Of a stretch of 64,000 bases of DNA, positions 1 to 8,871 are shown piece by piece. Below the pieces are notes generated by a model. That model did no database searches. It was not told where the DNA came from and was given only the letters and a program-made list of their open reading frames with translations. Made by a program: the position numbers and the translations under genes. This DNA comes from Scandinavium sp002470465 (GTDB lineage: Bacteria > Pseudomonadota > Gammaproteobacteria > Enterobacterales > Enterobacteriaceae): the NCBI RefSeq assembly GCF_040750395.1, contig NZ_JBFLVD010000002.1, positions 62,001 through 126,000 of the forward strand. The letters run 5' to 3'. The stretch's first letter is position 1; each line of letters begins with the position of its first letter.

Positions 1-1614
1 CGTTGCGAGGGTCTCTTCCATCTCGAGCAATTTAGCCCTCTGCTGCTTGCGGCTCTCTTCATCGATCTCGTCGTCAGCGCTCAGCTCGCGGCGAAGTGCC
101 TGAATGGCGTCCACGCACGCTTTTTCCTGCTCCCAGCGCTGGCTAAACTCAGCCTCTTTTTGGCTCAGTTCGGCAATCTGCTCTTCCAGCTTCACGATCG
201 CGGCGTCATCACTTTTGCCGAAATTCAGCGCTTTACGCGTTTGCTCCAGTTCGGCCTCGGTTTCCTGGCGCTGAGCTTTCAGCAGCTGGAGCGTCATCGG
301 CGGCGTAGCCTGGGCAGTGGCGACGCGCGCGCAGGCGGTATCCAGCAGGCTAATGGCTTTATCGGGTAGCTGACGCGCCGGAATGTAGCGGTGTGACAGG
401 CGAACGGCAGAAACCAGTGCCCCATCGGTGATCCACACCCCGTGGTGATCTTCCAGCATCGGAACCAGCCCGCGCAGCATTGAGACGGCCGCGTTTTCGT
501 CCGGCTCATTAGCCTGTAAAACCTGGAAGCGACGGGTCAGCGCGGGATCCTTCTCAATGTGGCGCTTGAACTCACTCCAGGTGGTTGCGCCGATGGTGCG
601 CAGCTTTCCGCGAGCCAGCGCGGGTTTCAGTAAGTTCGCCGCATCGCCGGTTCCTGCTGCTCCGCCCGCACCAACCAGGGTGTGCACTTCGTCGATAAAC
701 AGGATCACGGGCTGTGGGGAAGCCATTGCGCTATCCAGCACCGCCTTAAGACGTGCTTCGAACTCGCCTTTCATGCTGGCACCCGCCGAGAGCGCGACAA
801 TATCGAGCGCCAACAGGCGCACTTCGCTCAGTGCAGCCGGGACTTCACCGGTTGCGATCGCCAGCGCAAGACCTTCCACAATCGCCGTTTTACCCACTCC
901 AGCTTCGCCCGTCAGCAGGGGATTGTTCTGCCGACGACGCAGCAGAATATCCACCATCGTGCCTATTTCCTGGCTACGGCCGACGACCGGGTCGATTTTT
1001 CCCTCCCGCGCCAGGGCGGTGAGGTCGGTGGTGTACTGGGCCAGGCTGGCGTTGACACCGCCGGAGAGCGAACCGCTGGCTTCACCTGGAAGGGCGTCTT
1101 CCCGTGCAAACCCCTCCAGCTGTAAATCCTCAGCGGATTCGCCGGAGTCCCGCACGATAAAACTGAGCTCTTTAGTGAGCGGTTCAAGCGCAATTTTGTC
1201 CAGCCCTGGCAGCATAGCCAGCAGCTCGCGGCGCAGCTCCATGGTGGTCAGCATCGCAATCAGCAGATGACCGCTACGGATACGCGCGGATGAACACTCG
1301 AGACTTGAATAAACCCAGGCACGTTCAACCGCCAGCTCAATACAGTAAGAAAAATCAGCAATGCTGCTCGCGCCATTAGGCAAACGAGCCAGCGCCCGGT
1401 TCAGATCATTATCCATCTGCGCGGGATCGACATCGAAATAACGGACGATATGTTTAAAATCATTATCTGAGTCCTGCGCCCAGAGTTGATTAAACCAGTG
1501 AACTAATTCAACGTAAGGATTCCCGCGTAATTTGCAAAGGGTGGTTGCACTTTCAATACTGCGGAAAAGAGTGTTATTAAGTTTACTGAACAGATTCTTT
1601 CTTGTAATCGCCAC
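1..1614 (-). CDS. clpV: ClpV/TssH, T6SS sheath-disassembly AAA+ ATPase (partial, 3' end outside window)
   Basis: ClpV is the hexameric ClpB-type ATPase that takes apart the contracted TssB/TssC sheath of a type VI secretion system. The first 538 residues are present and the rest lies left of the window. The N-terminal repeat region covers about residues 1-165. The first AAA+ domain carries Walker A GEAGVGKT near residue 236 and Walker B ILFIDEVHT near 304, followed by the start of the coiled-coil middle domain after about 440. I chose the GTG start at 1614 because AAGGGA lies about six bases upstream. An ATG at 1619 is in another frame. The gene is divergent from tssF, so the two share the intergenic region. 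Confidence is high for the family. Assignment to T6SS rather than ClpB rests on the neighbours and on the diverged N-terminus. Confidence 0.93.
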   Translation of the reverse strand, partial: MAITRKNLFSKLNNTLFRSIESATTLCKLRGNPYVELVHWFNQLWAQDSDNDFKHIVRYFDVDPAQMDNDLNRALARLPNGASSIADFSYCIELAVERAWVYSSLECSSARIRSGHLLIAMLTTMELRRELLAMLPGLDKIALEPLTKELSFIVRDSGESAEDLQLEGFAREDALPGEASGSLSGGVNASLAQYTTDLTALAREGKIDPVVGRSQEIGTMVDILLRRRQNNPLLTGEAGVGKTAIVEGLALAIATGEVPAALSEVRLLALDIVALSAGASMKGEFEARLKAVLDSAMASPQPVILFIDEVHTLVGAGGAAGTGDAANLLKPALARGKLRTIGATTWSEFKRHIEKDPALTRRFQVLQANEPDENAAVSMLRGLVPMLEDHHGVWITDGALVSAVRLSHRYIPARQLPDKAISLLDTACARVATAQATPPMTLQLLKAQRQETEAELEQTRKALNFGKSDDAAIVKLEEQIAELSQKEAEFSQRWEQEKACVDAIQALRRELSADDEIDEESRKQQRAKLLEMEETLAT

Positions 1615-1916
1615 GCCATTTCCCTTATGGGTAAGTTATTTCGCAATAGTCAGTAATAGCATTACGAGCTTTTGAATGAGCGTATTTAACCGTAACTTTC
1701 CGTCAGAATAAATATGCTGTCGGAGGATAATAGGCCAAATAGGAATTTGGCGTGGGTCCTTATCTTAAATGGAAAAGGCGATATAGGGATATCCTTATGA
1801 TTTACATTGTTTTTATTGGTAATCGTAAAAGGGGATTACAATTTTAATGGTCGCCGCCCGGTGAAGAGTTGAGTATCTTTTTGCGGAATGGAACAGCAGG
1901 GATTGGGGCTTTATTT
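1615..1916. promoter_or_regulatory. Divergent clpV/tssF intergenic region
   Basis: About 300 bases separate the clpV start from the preferred tssF start. The stretch is AT-rich compared with the flanking genes and must hold promoters for both T6SS transcription units. I see no clear operator or hairpin and did not assign -35/-10 boxes. Confidence 0.45.
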
Positions 1917-3797
1917 GTGGAACACAAGTTTCTTGATTATTACAACAGGGAACTCACTTTTATGCATGAAATGGCCAGTGAGTTTGCCCAAAAACATCCT
2001 AAAATAGGCCGACGGCTGGGCGTGAATGGTATCGAGGTCGCCGATCCATTTGTTGAACGTCTTATCGAGTCATTCAGCTTTATTGCCGCGAGGATGCAGC
2101 TTAAGCTTGATGCTGAATTCCCGGCCTTTACCCAAAGGCTGCTTGACGTTATTTACCCCAATTATAATGCGCCGACGCCATCAATGGGCGTCGTACAGCT
2201 GCGCCCGAATCTGAAAGAGGGCGATCTCACCCAGGGGTATGAAATTGCTAAAGATAGTGCCTTCTTCACCCCCATTTTTCCCGGCGAAACCACGCGCTGT
2301 GAGTTTCGCAGCGGGCAGTCGGTTCGCCTGTGGCCGCTGGCGATTGTCGATGCTCAGCTGACGTCCTTACCCCCGGATTTGCCTAATCTGGAGCGACACC
2401 GTATTCCGGTGGGAAAACTTAAAGGTGCTATTCGCCTTAAGCTGCGTCTTAAGGAAGGCATGCAATTTTCTGAGCTTCAGGGATTTACCTCCTTACCGGT
2501 ATATTTGAACGGTGATGAACGTATTGTCTCGCATCTTTTTGAACTCCTGCATGCCGGCAGTCTGGCCACCATACTTCGTTACCATAATGGTGAAAGCCAG
2601 CAGGATTGCGTATTGGGTAAAGAGGCTTTGGCTTTTGAAGGGATGCTGCCAGAACAGAGCTTGTTGCCGATGGCATGGAATATTTTCCATGGGCATAATC
2701 TGGTGCATGAGTATTTTTCTTGTCGCCAGCGCTTCTATTTCGTCACGCTGAAGGCACTGGAGCAGGCCGCGAAAAATAATCACAGCGATGAGCTGGAGAT
2801 TATCATCCTGCTCGACAGAAGCCCGCAGGAGATGGCCGGGCATATTGACACGGGCTGTTTCCAGCTTTTTTGTACGCCGGTGATTAATCTGTTTCCAAAG
2901 CGCATGGATAAGCTGGAAGTCAAACGCAATAGCCACGAATTGCATATTGTTCCTGACCGCAGTCGCCCCCTTGATTACGAAATTTTTTCGGTGACTCAGG
3001 TTGTCGGGCAACAGGCGGAAAACAGCAAAGAGGTGCTATTTAATCCTCTCTATCAGACCCAGCATAATGACCAGGGTAATTTCGGCCGTTATTTTTCGCT
3101 GACGCGACGCCAGCGAATTAAGGGGCACACTCGTCGTAAATATCATTCGCAGACGCTGTATAACGGTACAGAAGTGTTTATCTCGCTGGTCGATCAGCAG
3201 GAAGCACCGTTCAGCGACGATATTCGCTATTTGTCTGTGGTGGCGATGGTGACCAATCGCGATTTGCCACGCCTGATTTCCCGCAATGGCCAGTTTGAGC
3301 TTTCGGTGTCGGATGCGGCTCCCGTTGAGGCCGCGCGCTTTATTTCCCCGCCGGGCTCACCGCGTGCGCCTTTTGTCGCCAGTGAATCCGCCTGGCGTCT
3401 GATCCGCCAGCTTAATTTCAACTACCTCCCGCTGTCGGAGATGCCGCACGTCTCCGGCGGTGAAGCGCTGCGTCAGATGCTGCAGCTGTTTGTCGATAAT
3501 ACCGATCACGATACGCTGACCCAAATCCGCGGTCTTGTGGGCTGCCAGACTGAACCGGTCATCCGCAGGCTACCGGGAAACGGGCTGCTGATGTATGGCC
3601 GGGGAGTGAAATGCACCCTGACAGTGGATGAAGAGAATTTCTCCGGCATTAGCCCTTATCTCTTTGGCCTGGTGCTGGAGAACTATATCGCCCGCCACGC
3701 ATCGATCAACGTGTTCACCGAGACTGAGCTGCGTACGCTGCAGAGGGGGAGTCTGGCGAACTGGCCTGCGCGCCCTGGCCAAAGGGGAGCGCTGTAA
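1917..3797 (+). CDS. tssF: TssF, T6SS baseplate subunit
   Basis: TssF (ImpG/VasA family) forms the baseplate wedge with TssG, TssE and TssK. The product is about 626 residues and starts with the family-typical segment HKFLDYYNRELTFMHEMA, followed by FAQKHPKIGRRLG and DPFVERLIESFSF. I prefer the GTG at 1917, preceded by GGGG eight bases upstream, because translation then begins right at the conserved N-terminus. An in-frame TTG at 1869 would add 16 residues that do not look like the family and has a weaker ribosome site. The stop codon overlaps the tssG start (TAATG), which suggests translational coupling. Confidence is high for the function and moderate for the start. Confidence 0.93.
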   Translation: MEHKFLDYYNRELTFMHEMASEFAQKHPKIGRRLGVNGIEVADPFVERLIESFSFIAARMQLKLDAEFPAFTQRLLDVIYPNYNAPTPSMGVVQLRPNLKEGDLTQGYEIAKDSAFFTPIFPGETTRCEFRSGQSVRLWPLAIVDAQLTSLPPDLPNLERHRIPVGKLKGAIRLKLRLKEGMQFSELQGFTSLPVYLNGDERIVSHLFELLHAGSLATILRYHNGESQQDCVLGKEALAFEGMLPEQSLLPMAWNIFHGHNLVHEYFSCRQRFYFVTLKALEQAAKNNHSDELEIIILLDRSPQEMAGHIDTGCFQLFCTPVINLFPKRMDKLEVKRNSHELHIVPDRSRPLDYEIFSVTQVVGQQAENSKEVLFNPLYQTQHNDQGNFGRYFSLTRRQRIKGHTRRKYHSQTLYNGTEVFISLVDQQEAPFSDDIRYLSVVAMVTNRDLPRLISRNGQFELSVSDAAPVEAARFISPPGSPRAPFVASESAWRLIRQLNFNYLPLSEMPHVSGGEALRQMLQLFVDNTDHDTLTQIRGLVGCQTEPVIRRLPGNGLLMYGRGVKCTLTVDEENFSGISPYLFGLVLENYIARHASINVFTETELRTLQRGSLANWPARPGQRGAL

Positions 3798-4816
3798 TGG
3801 TTCAACTGCCTCCCTCTTCGCTGCACGATAGCCTGCGGGCCTGGTGTCAGGAGGATGCGCCGTGGGAAAGTGGCTTCTTTGGCCTGATGCGCACTCTGGC
3901 GGCCCGCACGCCTGCGCTGCCGGTGCCTGGTACTGCCCGCCGTCCGTCGCAGGAGCGACATCGCATCGGGCAGAGCGCCCAGATGCTGTTTTCGCCTCGC
4001 GAAATTGCGAGCCTCAGCCTGCAGCCGTCGCGGCTGGATATCCGGCTTTTCGGCCTGGGCGTCTGGGGAGCGCAGGGGGCCATGCCGCTGCACCTCTCCG
4101 AGCTGGCCTGGTCCCGTTCGGAACAACAGGATCACGCGCTCGGCGATTTCGTCGATATTTTCCACCACCGGGCGCTCTCGCTGATTTGGCGCTCGTGGTT
4201 TGTTTCTCAGGATACCGCCTCGCTGGACAGGCCGGATGATGAGACTTTCTCGTTTTATATCGCCAGCCTGATCGGTATGGATCCTGATGAGCTGCGTGCA
4301 GGGCGTCTGCCCATCCACGCCCGCCTGGCTTCGTCAGCGCACCTGATCCGCGAGGCCCGCAACCCGGACGGACTCATCAGCGCCTTGCATTACTACTTCG
4401 GTATTCCGGTATCGCTGGAGGAGTTCGCCACGCACTGGCTACGCTTTCCGCCGGATGAACTTAGCCAACTGGGTGGAGGCGGTGAAGCGCTGTTGCTCGG
4501 CGATGGGGCGGTGCTGGGGGAAACATTGCCCGATCGACAGCATAAATTCCGGCTGACGTTGGGGCCGCTGACCCTCGCCCAGTACCAGCGCTTTAGCCCC
4601 TGGGGCGAAGACCTGCCGGTGCTGTGCGAGTGGGTGCGGAATTTTATCGGCTACGAGTATGCCTGGGATGTGCAGCTGATCCTGAAAGCCGAAGAGATCC
4701 CACAGGCCAGCCTGAGCGGTGGCCATCAGCTGGGCTACACCAGTTGGCTGCCTCGCGATGATGAGGCCACTGCCGTCTCCGGCATGAGTTTTGAACCTGA
4801 ATATTACCAGTTTTAA
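3797..4816 (+). CDS. tssG: TssG, T6SS baseplate subunit
   Basis: TssG (ImpH/VasB family), 339 residues, is the usual partner of TssF in the baseplate wedge. The sequence shows the family pattern: an N-terminal FFGLMRTLAA block, an FSPREIASLSLQPSRLDIRLFGLGVWGAQGAMPLHL region around residues 70-105 (seen in short pieces), then DFVDIFHHRALSL. It ends with a C-terminal GYTSWL block near residue 315. It overlaps tssF by one base and is followed after 45 bases by tssA. The gap contains a short GC-rich palindrome that may slow the polymerase or expose the next ribosome site. Confidence is high. Confidence 0.93.
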   Translation: MVQLPPSSLHDSLRAWCQEDAPWESGFFGLMRTLAARTPALPVPGTARRPSQERHRIGQSAQMLFSPREIASLSLQPSRLDIRLFGLGVWGAQGAMPLHLSELAWSRSEQQDHALGDFVDIFHHRALSLIWRSWFVSQDTASLDRPDDETFSFYIASLIGMDPDELRAGRLPIHARLASSAHLIREARNPDGLISALHYYFGIPVSLEEFATHWLRFPPDELSQLGGGGEALLLGDGAVLGETLPDRQHKFRLTLGPLTLAQYQRFSPWGEDLPVLCEWVRNFIGYEYAWDVQLILKAEEIPQASLSGGHQLGYTSWLPRDDEATAVSGMSFEPEYYQF

Positions 4817-4861
4817 CCCCGGCGGCGGGGACGTGAACCGCCAGGAGTATCAGGAAGAATA

Positions 4862-5896
4862 ATGAGCACTATGGATTACTACCAACATCTTTTGCAGCCC
4901 GTGTCCGGCGATTCCCCCTGCGGGGAGAACCTGGACTATGACCCGGCATTTCTGCTGCTGCAGGCCAAACTTCAACCCCGTCTCGGCGCCGAGTATGGCG
5001 AATTTGTCGAGGTTGCCGACCCGGTGAACTGGGCGGAAATCGAACGGGAGTGCCAGGCGCTGCTGGCAAAGTCGCGGGATATTCGTCTGATCGTGACGCT
5101 TATTCGCTGCAGGCTGCGCGTCGTCGGCCTGACGGCGCTGGCAGAGGGGCTGAAAACGCTCGTGATTATGCTGCAACAGTGGCCCGATGACCTCTGGCCT
5201 CAGCTGCTGGAGGACGGCGAGTTCGAACCGCTGTTGCGGTCTAATGCGCTCCATGAGCTGGAGGATATGCACGGCCTGATCAACGACGTGCGCCAGCATA
5301 TGCTGCCGCGTGCGGTTGGGGTGCAGTGCGCGGTGAAGGATCTGGAAAAAGCGCTGGCGTTTCCCCGCGATGAATCCGCTCTGCCGGAAGCGACGGTGAG
5401 AGCGATGCTGAACGAGTGGCGCGAGAAAAACTACCCGGAGATGTCCGCACCCTGGCAGGCGCAGCAGACGTTGACGGTCCTGACCCAGATGCTGAGCGAG
5501 TCGCTCGGCGATGTGTCACCCGTTTTCACCCGGCTTGAGCATCTGCTGGGGCTGTTTACCAGCATGGGCCAGCCTGCTGTGGAGGCGGTTTCCAGCGAGA
5601 CGTCCGCACCGGTTACTGTGCCAGCGACCGTCGGGCCAGCCGAGTCCCAGGAATCGCTGCCGGTCCCCCTTGCTTCCACTGCCGTTGCTTCGCCCGTTCA
5701 GGGGCTGAATAGCCGTGCCCAGGCGCTACTCAGCCTGCGGGAAGTTCAGGCGTGGTTCGTGGCGATGGAGCCCGGTAGCCCGATCATTTTGCTGCTGGAG
5801 TTTGCCATTAAAACTTCAGGGAAGAGTTTTACCGAACTCATGCAGTTGCTCCCTGTCGAGATTGTTTCTCATTTGAACACAGCCGGGAGAGAATAA
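4862..5896 (+). CDS. tssA: TssA-like protein with ImpA N-terminal domain
   Basis: This 344-residue protein carries the ImpA N-terminal domain (about residues 8-135; motifs GDSPCGENLDYDPAF and the WAEI/LLAKSRDIRL region). That domain is typical of TssA proteins, which guide baseplate assembly and sheath polymerisation. A Pro/Ala/Ser-rich linker (about 235-275) precedes a C-terminal block with SRAQALLSLREVQAWF and PIILLLEFAIK, like the conserved end of short TssA proteins. AGGAAG five bases upstream supports the ATG at 4862. It sits directly after tssG and two bases before the adhesin-like gene. Whether it is the only TssA of the system cannot be told from this window. Confidence 0.85.
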   Translation: MSTMDYYQHLLQPVSGDSPCGENLDYDPAFLLLQAKLQPRLGAEYGEFVEVADPVNWAEIERECQALLAKSRDIRLIVTLIRCRLRVVGLTALAEGLKTLVIMLQQWPDDLWPQLLEDGEFEPLLRSNALHELEDMHGLINDVRQHMLPRAVGVQCAVKDLEKALAFPRDESALPEATVRAMLNEWREKNYPEMSAPWQAQQTLTVLTQMLSESLGDVSPVFTRLEHLLGLFTSMGQPAVEAVSSETSAPVTVPATVGPAESQESLPVPLASTAVASPVQGLNSRAQALLSLREVQAWFVAMEPGSPIILLLEFAIKTSGKSFTELMQLLPVEIVSHLNTAGRE

Positions 5897-5897
5897 A

Positions 5898-6923
5898 ATG
5901 AAATTGCAATTAGGGTTGCTGCTGTTGGGGGCGGGTGTGGCGGTGAATGCGCAGGCCGTTTGTACGGTCAGTTCTTCGTCCGGTCAGCCGGTGCCGCACG
6001 TCTTTTCCATCCCGGATATCACGGTCAATATCGATGCGGATGCGCCTGCCGATACCACTAATCCTGTCAGCATTCAGGATGCCGCTCCGCAGGGCTATGA
6101 CGTCAAATTTGACCAGTGCCATACCGGCGATCTCTTCGGGAAAAGTTCGATCAATATGCCCGGGCCTCAGGGGGGCGCCTGGATCTACCCAAGTAATATT
6201 CCGGGGATCGGCATCAAGATCCTCTGGAATAACGGCGGAGCCTTCAGTAATGGGCAATTTCCCACCACCGGGACAATGGATTTCTCGGAAGAGGGCGGTG
6301 GTACGCTGGGTACGTGGGTTTATCCGGCGAACTCTTTCTATCGGGTTGAAGTGTATAAGACCGCCGAAACGCTCAACCTGACGCCGCAGGGGCAAAACAT
6401 TGCCCTGCTGCCCAATAATTATGCCTATAACTGGGTGACCAGCGACTCGTATGCCAATGCCGGGCAGGTTCTGCACCTCGGCACCATCCAGGTGAACAGC
6501 ACCCCCTCCTGCCGCTTTGAAAACAGTAAAGTGGTGGATTTTGGCACCGTCACCGGTGACATGATCAACGGCGGGTTGCAGGTAGAGCGGCCGCTGAATT
6601 TTGCCATCACCTGCCGCACGGATTACGGCTCCTATTCCTCAACCGCTTCGTTATCCAGCGAGTCGGCTTCTGCCGATGCCAGCTATATCGCCGTGACGGA
6701 TCAGAGCGGGGCGAAAGACAGCCTGGCGATTAAGGTCAAGGACAGCAGCGGCAACTGGCTTAAGCTCGATGGCAGCAGCAGCGAAACGCTCAGTAACCTT
6801 GCCAGTAACGCGCCAGCGGAGTTTCACTGGACGGCGGCGCTAATGTCCCAGCCCGGCGTGCAGAAGCACCCTTCCGAAGGGGATTTCACCGCGCACGCGG
6901 AAATTCTCTTACAGGTCAAGTAG
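5898..6923 (+). CDS. Secreted fimbrial-adhesin-like protein encoded in the T6SS operon
   Basis: The 341-residue product has a signal peptide (MKLQLGLLLLGAGVAVNAQA, cleavage near 20/21), so it should reach the periplasm. Two domains can be seen. The N-terminal part (about 21-195) has a Cys pair (C22 and about C74) and many Gly/Pro/aromatic residues, like lectin domains of two-domain fimbrial adhesins. The C-terminal part (about 200-341) looks like a type 1 pilin domain with a Cys pair about 35 residues apart, a conserved DFGTV block and an alternating hydrophobic C-terminal strand ending in AEILLQVK. Such domains normally need a chaperone and usher, and neither is encoded nearby. It starts two bases after tssA and is followed closely by a glycosyltransferase. 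A role in T6SS, for instance as a glycosylated surface or effector protein, is inference only. Confidence 0.7.
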   Translation: MKLQLGLLLLGAGVAVNAQAVCTVSSSSGQPVPHVFSIPDITVNIDADAPADTTNPVSIQDAAPQGYDVKFDQCHTGDLFGKSSINMPGPQGGAWIYPSNIPGIGIKILWNNGGAFSNGQFPTTGTMDFSEEGGGTLGTWVYPANSFYRVEVYKTAETLNLTPQGQNIALLPNNYAYNWVTSDSYANAGQVLHLGTIQVNSTPSCRFENSKVVDFGTVTGDMINGGLQVERPLNFAITCRTDYGSYSSTASLSSESASADASYIAVTDQSGAKDSLAIKVKDSSGNWLKLDGSSSETLSNLASNAPAEFHWTAALMSQPGVQKHPSEGDFTAHAEILLQVK

Positions 6924-6941
6924 GTGGGAGGGATAACGACC

Positions 6942-8288
6942 ATGACTGAGAGCCGTACGCTGTTTGTCAGCATTGCCTGCTACCGTGATCCGGAGCTGAT
7001 CCCCACTTTGCAGAGCCTGATCGATGAGGCGCAATACCCGCAAAACCTGCACATTGCGGTGTGCTGGCAGGACGATAACCCAACGTCCGCGCTGTTCACC
7101 GACGCCGGGATGCAGTTAGTTGAAGAGCGTGTTGAGGAAGATTACACGCTGTTTCGCTTTCACTGGCGTCAGGTGCAGCTTGAGGTGATTGCCGTGGACT
7201 ACCGCCACAGCCAGGGGGCCTGCTGGGCCCGTTATATGGCGGAAACGCGCTTTGCCGATGAGGATTTCACGCTGCAAATTGATTCGCACTGCAGGTTCAT
7301 TCACCACTGGGATGGGGAGATGATCGCGATGCTGGAAGGGCTGCGCAGGCACAGTGAAAAACCGGTGCTGTCGACCTATCCACCGGCCTACGATCCGCAG
7401 GACGATCCGGCAAAACGGGGCCAGTTTGTCAGCCGTCTTATTTTCCGTGAATTCTCAAAGGAGGGGCTGCCGATGCTCTCCTCGGTGCCGGTAAAAAGCG
7501 AGCAGCCCGTTCGCGGCAGCTATATTGCCGGCGGATTTTTGTTTGCCGGTGGCCGCTTTGTTCGCGAAGTCGCTAACGATCCGCAGATCTTCTTTGCCGG
7601 GGAGGAGATCGCCATGGCCGCTCGAGCCTGGACGCACGGCTATGACATCTATACTCCGCACAAAATTTTGCTCTGGCACTACTACGGGCGCAAGCAGGCG
7701 AACAAAATCTGGGGGGATCACACCCGGGAAGCCAAAAACGTCGGCGAAGTGGCCATGGGGTGGTGGGAGAGAGATGCTATCTCGAAAAAGCGGATCCGCA
7801 GCCTGTTCGATCTTGAAATCGTTCCCGTTGATCCCGGAATTTACGGCCTCGGCAGTGCGCGGAGTTTACGTGATTTTGGGCGTCTCATCGGCGTGGATTT
7901 TAAGCGCCGGGCGGTATTGCCAGAGGTGCTGGGGGCGGAGAAAACCAGCGTATTTCCGCCTGAGAGCTGGCCTGACGATGAGCAGTGGGTGCAGCGGCTT
8001 ATCTCACCGTTCAGGAAAACCGTTACGTTGAAAAAGGAAACTGTTGCCGCCCTGATGCCAACCACTGACTGGTGGTATCTGGGGGTTTATAGCGCAGGCA
8101 ACCGACTGATGGACGAGAAAAAGCTCTCTCCTGAGGCGCTGGAAAAATCCCTCAATATCTCGAAAAACGACGAGTTTTCGCTGGATATTCAGTTCAGCAC
8201 TGCCCCACGTTTCGATCCGGCGGTTGTTCGTCTCTGTCCGTTCAGCGAGAGCGGCGGCTGGGGTGAGGTACTGGAGAAACCATGGTAA
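6942..8288 (+). CDS. GT60-family GlcNAc transferase-like glycosyltransferase
   Basis: This 448-residue protein matches the GlcNAc (Skp1-type, CAZy GT60) transferase family. It opens with TLFVSIACYRDPEL and has the acceptor/metal motif LQIDSHCRFIHHWD near residues 109-122. It also has the family block GGFLFAGGRFVREV followed by IFFAGEEIAMAARAWTHGYD and a HYYGR motif. Members transfer N-acetylglucosamine to hydroxy amino acids on cytoplasmic proteins; the substrate here is unknown. There is no signal peptide, so it should act in the cytoplasm. ATG 6942 is preferred over an in-frame GTG at 6924, because the GTG codon itself overlaps the GGGAGGG ribosome site. It lies between the adhesin-like gene and the DotU-like gene (7-base overlap), clearly inside the T6SS operon. 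Being cytoplasmic, it would have to modify a target before export. Confidence 0.82.
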   Translation: MTESRTLFVSIACYRDPELIPTLQSLIDEAQYPQNLHIAVCWQDDNPTSALFTDAGMQLVEERVEEDYTLFRFHWRQVQLEVIAVDYRHSQGACWARYMAETRFADEDFTLQIDSHCRFIHHWDGEMIAMLEGLRRHSEKPVLSTYPPAYDPQDDPAKRGQFVSRLIFREFSKEGLPMLSSVPVKSEQPVRGSYIAGGFLFAGGRFVREVANDPQIFFAGEEIAMAARAWTHGYDIYTPHKILLWHYYGRKQANKIWGDHTREAKNVGEVAMGWWERDAISKKRIRSLFDLEIVPVDPGIYGLGSARSLRDFGRLIGVDFKRRAVLPEVLGAEKTSVFPPESWPDDEQWVQRLISPFRKTVTLKKETVAALMPTTDWWYLGVYSAGNRLMDEKKLSPEALEKSLNISKNDEFSLDIQFSTAPRFDPAVVRLCPFSESGGWGEVLEKPW

Positions 8289-8869
8289 GCGCCGAAACGC
8301 TGCTACAGCAGCTGCTTTACGTCGACTCTCTGCTGGCGATGGACGGGATTATTCCCTCGCACTCGCAGTATCAGGATCGAATGGGGCGAATCATTGTCGC
8401 GCTGGACACCGCGCTGTGTGAGAACGCCACCTCCCCGGTTCAGGTAAAGCATTTTTGCACGCTGCTCTGCCAGCTTATCGACTGGCGCCTTCGCGGCAGG
8501 AGTCTGCGAAGTCCTGGCTACTGGCCAACGCTTGCCCAGCATCTGTACGGCGTTGAGGAGCCACAGGAGCCGTTCAGCACGCAACTGGAAGCGCTGTTAA
8601 GTACTTCCACGGGTGAGCTACTGAAGCTGAGCAAGATGCTGCTGGTCTGGCTACCTTCGATAGAGGAAGAGCAGGGGCAACTGGCTAAGCTGATGGCCGA
8701 CTGGTGTGAGCCACCCTTGCCGCTGGCATGGACGCCACCTGCGGAAGCCGAAATCCTGCCGCCGCCGGTGGCTCCGCCAACGCTTCGCTCAAAAGCGCGG
8801 TTTCCTCTTGTCTGCGGCGGGATGCTGATGGCACTCACGCTGCTGTGGTTCTATCTGAAGACCTGGTAA
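8282..8869 (+). CDS. tssL: Small DotU/TssL-like T6SS membrane protein
   Basis: The 195-residue product looks like a short, diverged DotU/IcmH (TssL) protein, the inner-membrane partner of TssM. Helical N-terminal segments and the FCTLLCQLIDWRL block correspond to the family's conserved YxLCAxLDE region. YWPTLAQHLYG corresponds to the SLLxxFHGE region. A Pro-rich linker (about 155-168) leads to one C-terminal membrane segment (about 173-192), giving the tail-anchored layout of TssL. Hallmark acidic residues of the usual motif are not conserved. The ATG overlaps the stop of the glycosyltransferase gene. The OmpA-type domain that some TssL proteins carry at their C-terminus is here in the next gene. 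The gene symbol is tentative, and another TssL may exist outside the window. Confidence 0.6.
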   Translation: MVSAETLLQQLLYVDSLLAMDGIIPSHSQYQDRMGRIIVALDTALCENATSPVQVKHFCTLLCQLIDWRLRGRSLRSPGYWPTLAQHLYGVEEPQEPFSTQLEALLSTSTGELLKLSKMLLVWLPSIEEEQGQLAKLMADWCEPPLPLAWTPPAEAEILPPPVAPPTLRSKARFPLVCGGMLMALTLLWFYLKTW

Positions 8870-8871
8870 TT

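Noticed and set aside
557..1270. A 237-codon rightward frame inside clpV
   Set aside because: Ser/Arg/Ala-rich composition typical of an antisense shadow. The clpV frame shows clear AAA+ motifs.
8728..8871. N-terminal extension of the OmpA-domain protein by 48 residues
   Set aside because: It would lie inside the DotU-like gene, reads as low-complexity sequence and has no ribosome site. ATG 8872 follows the upstream stop directly and starts just before the first membrane helix.
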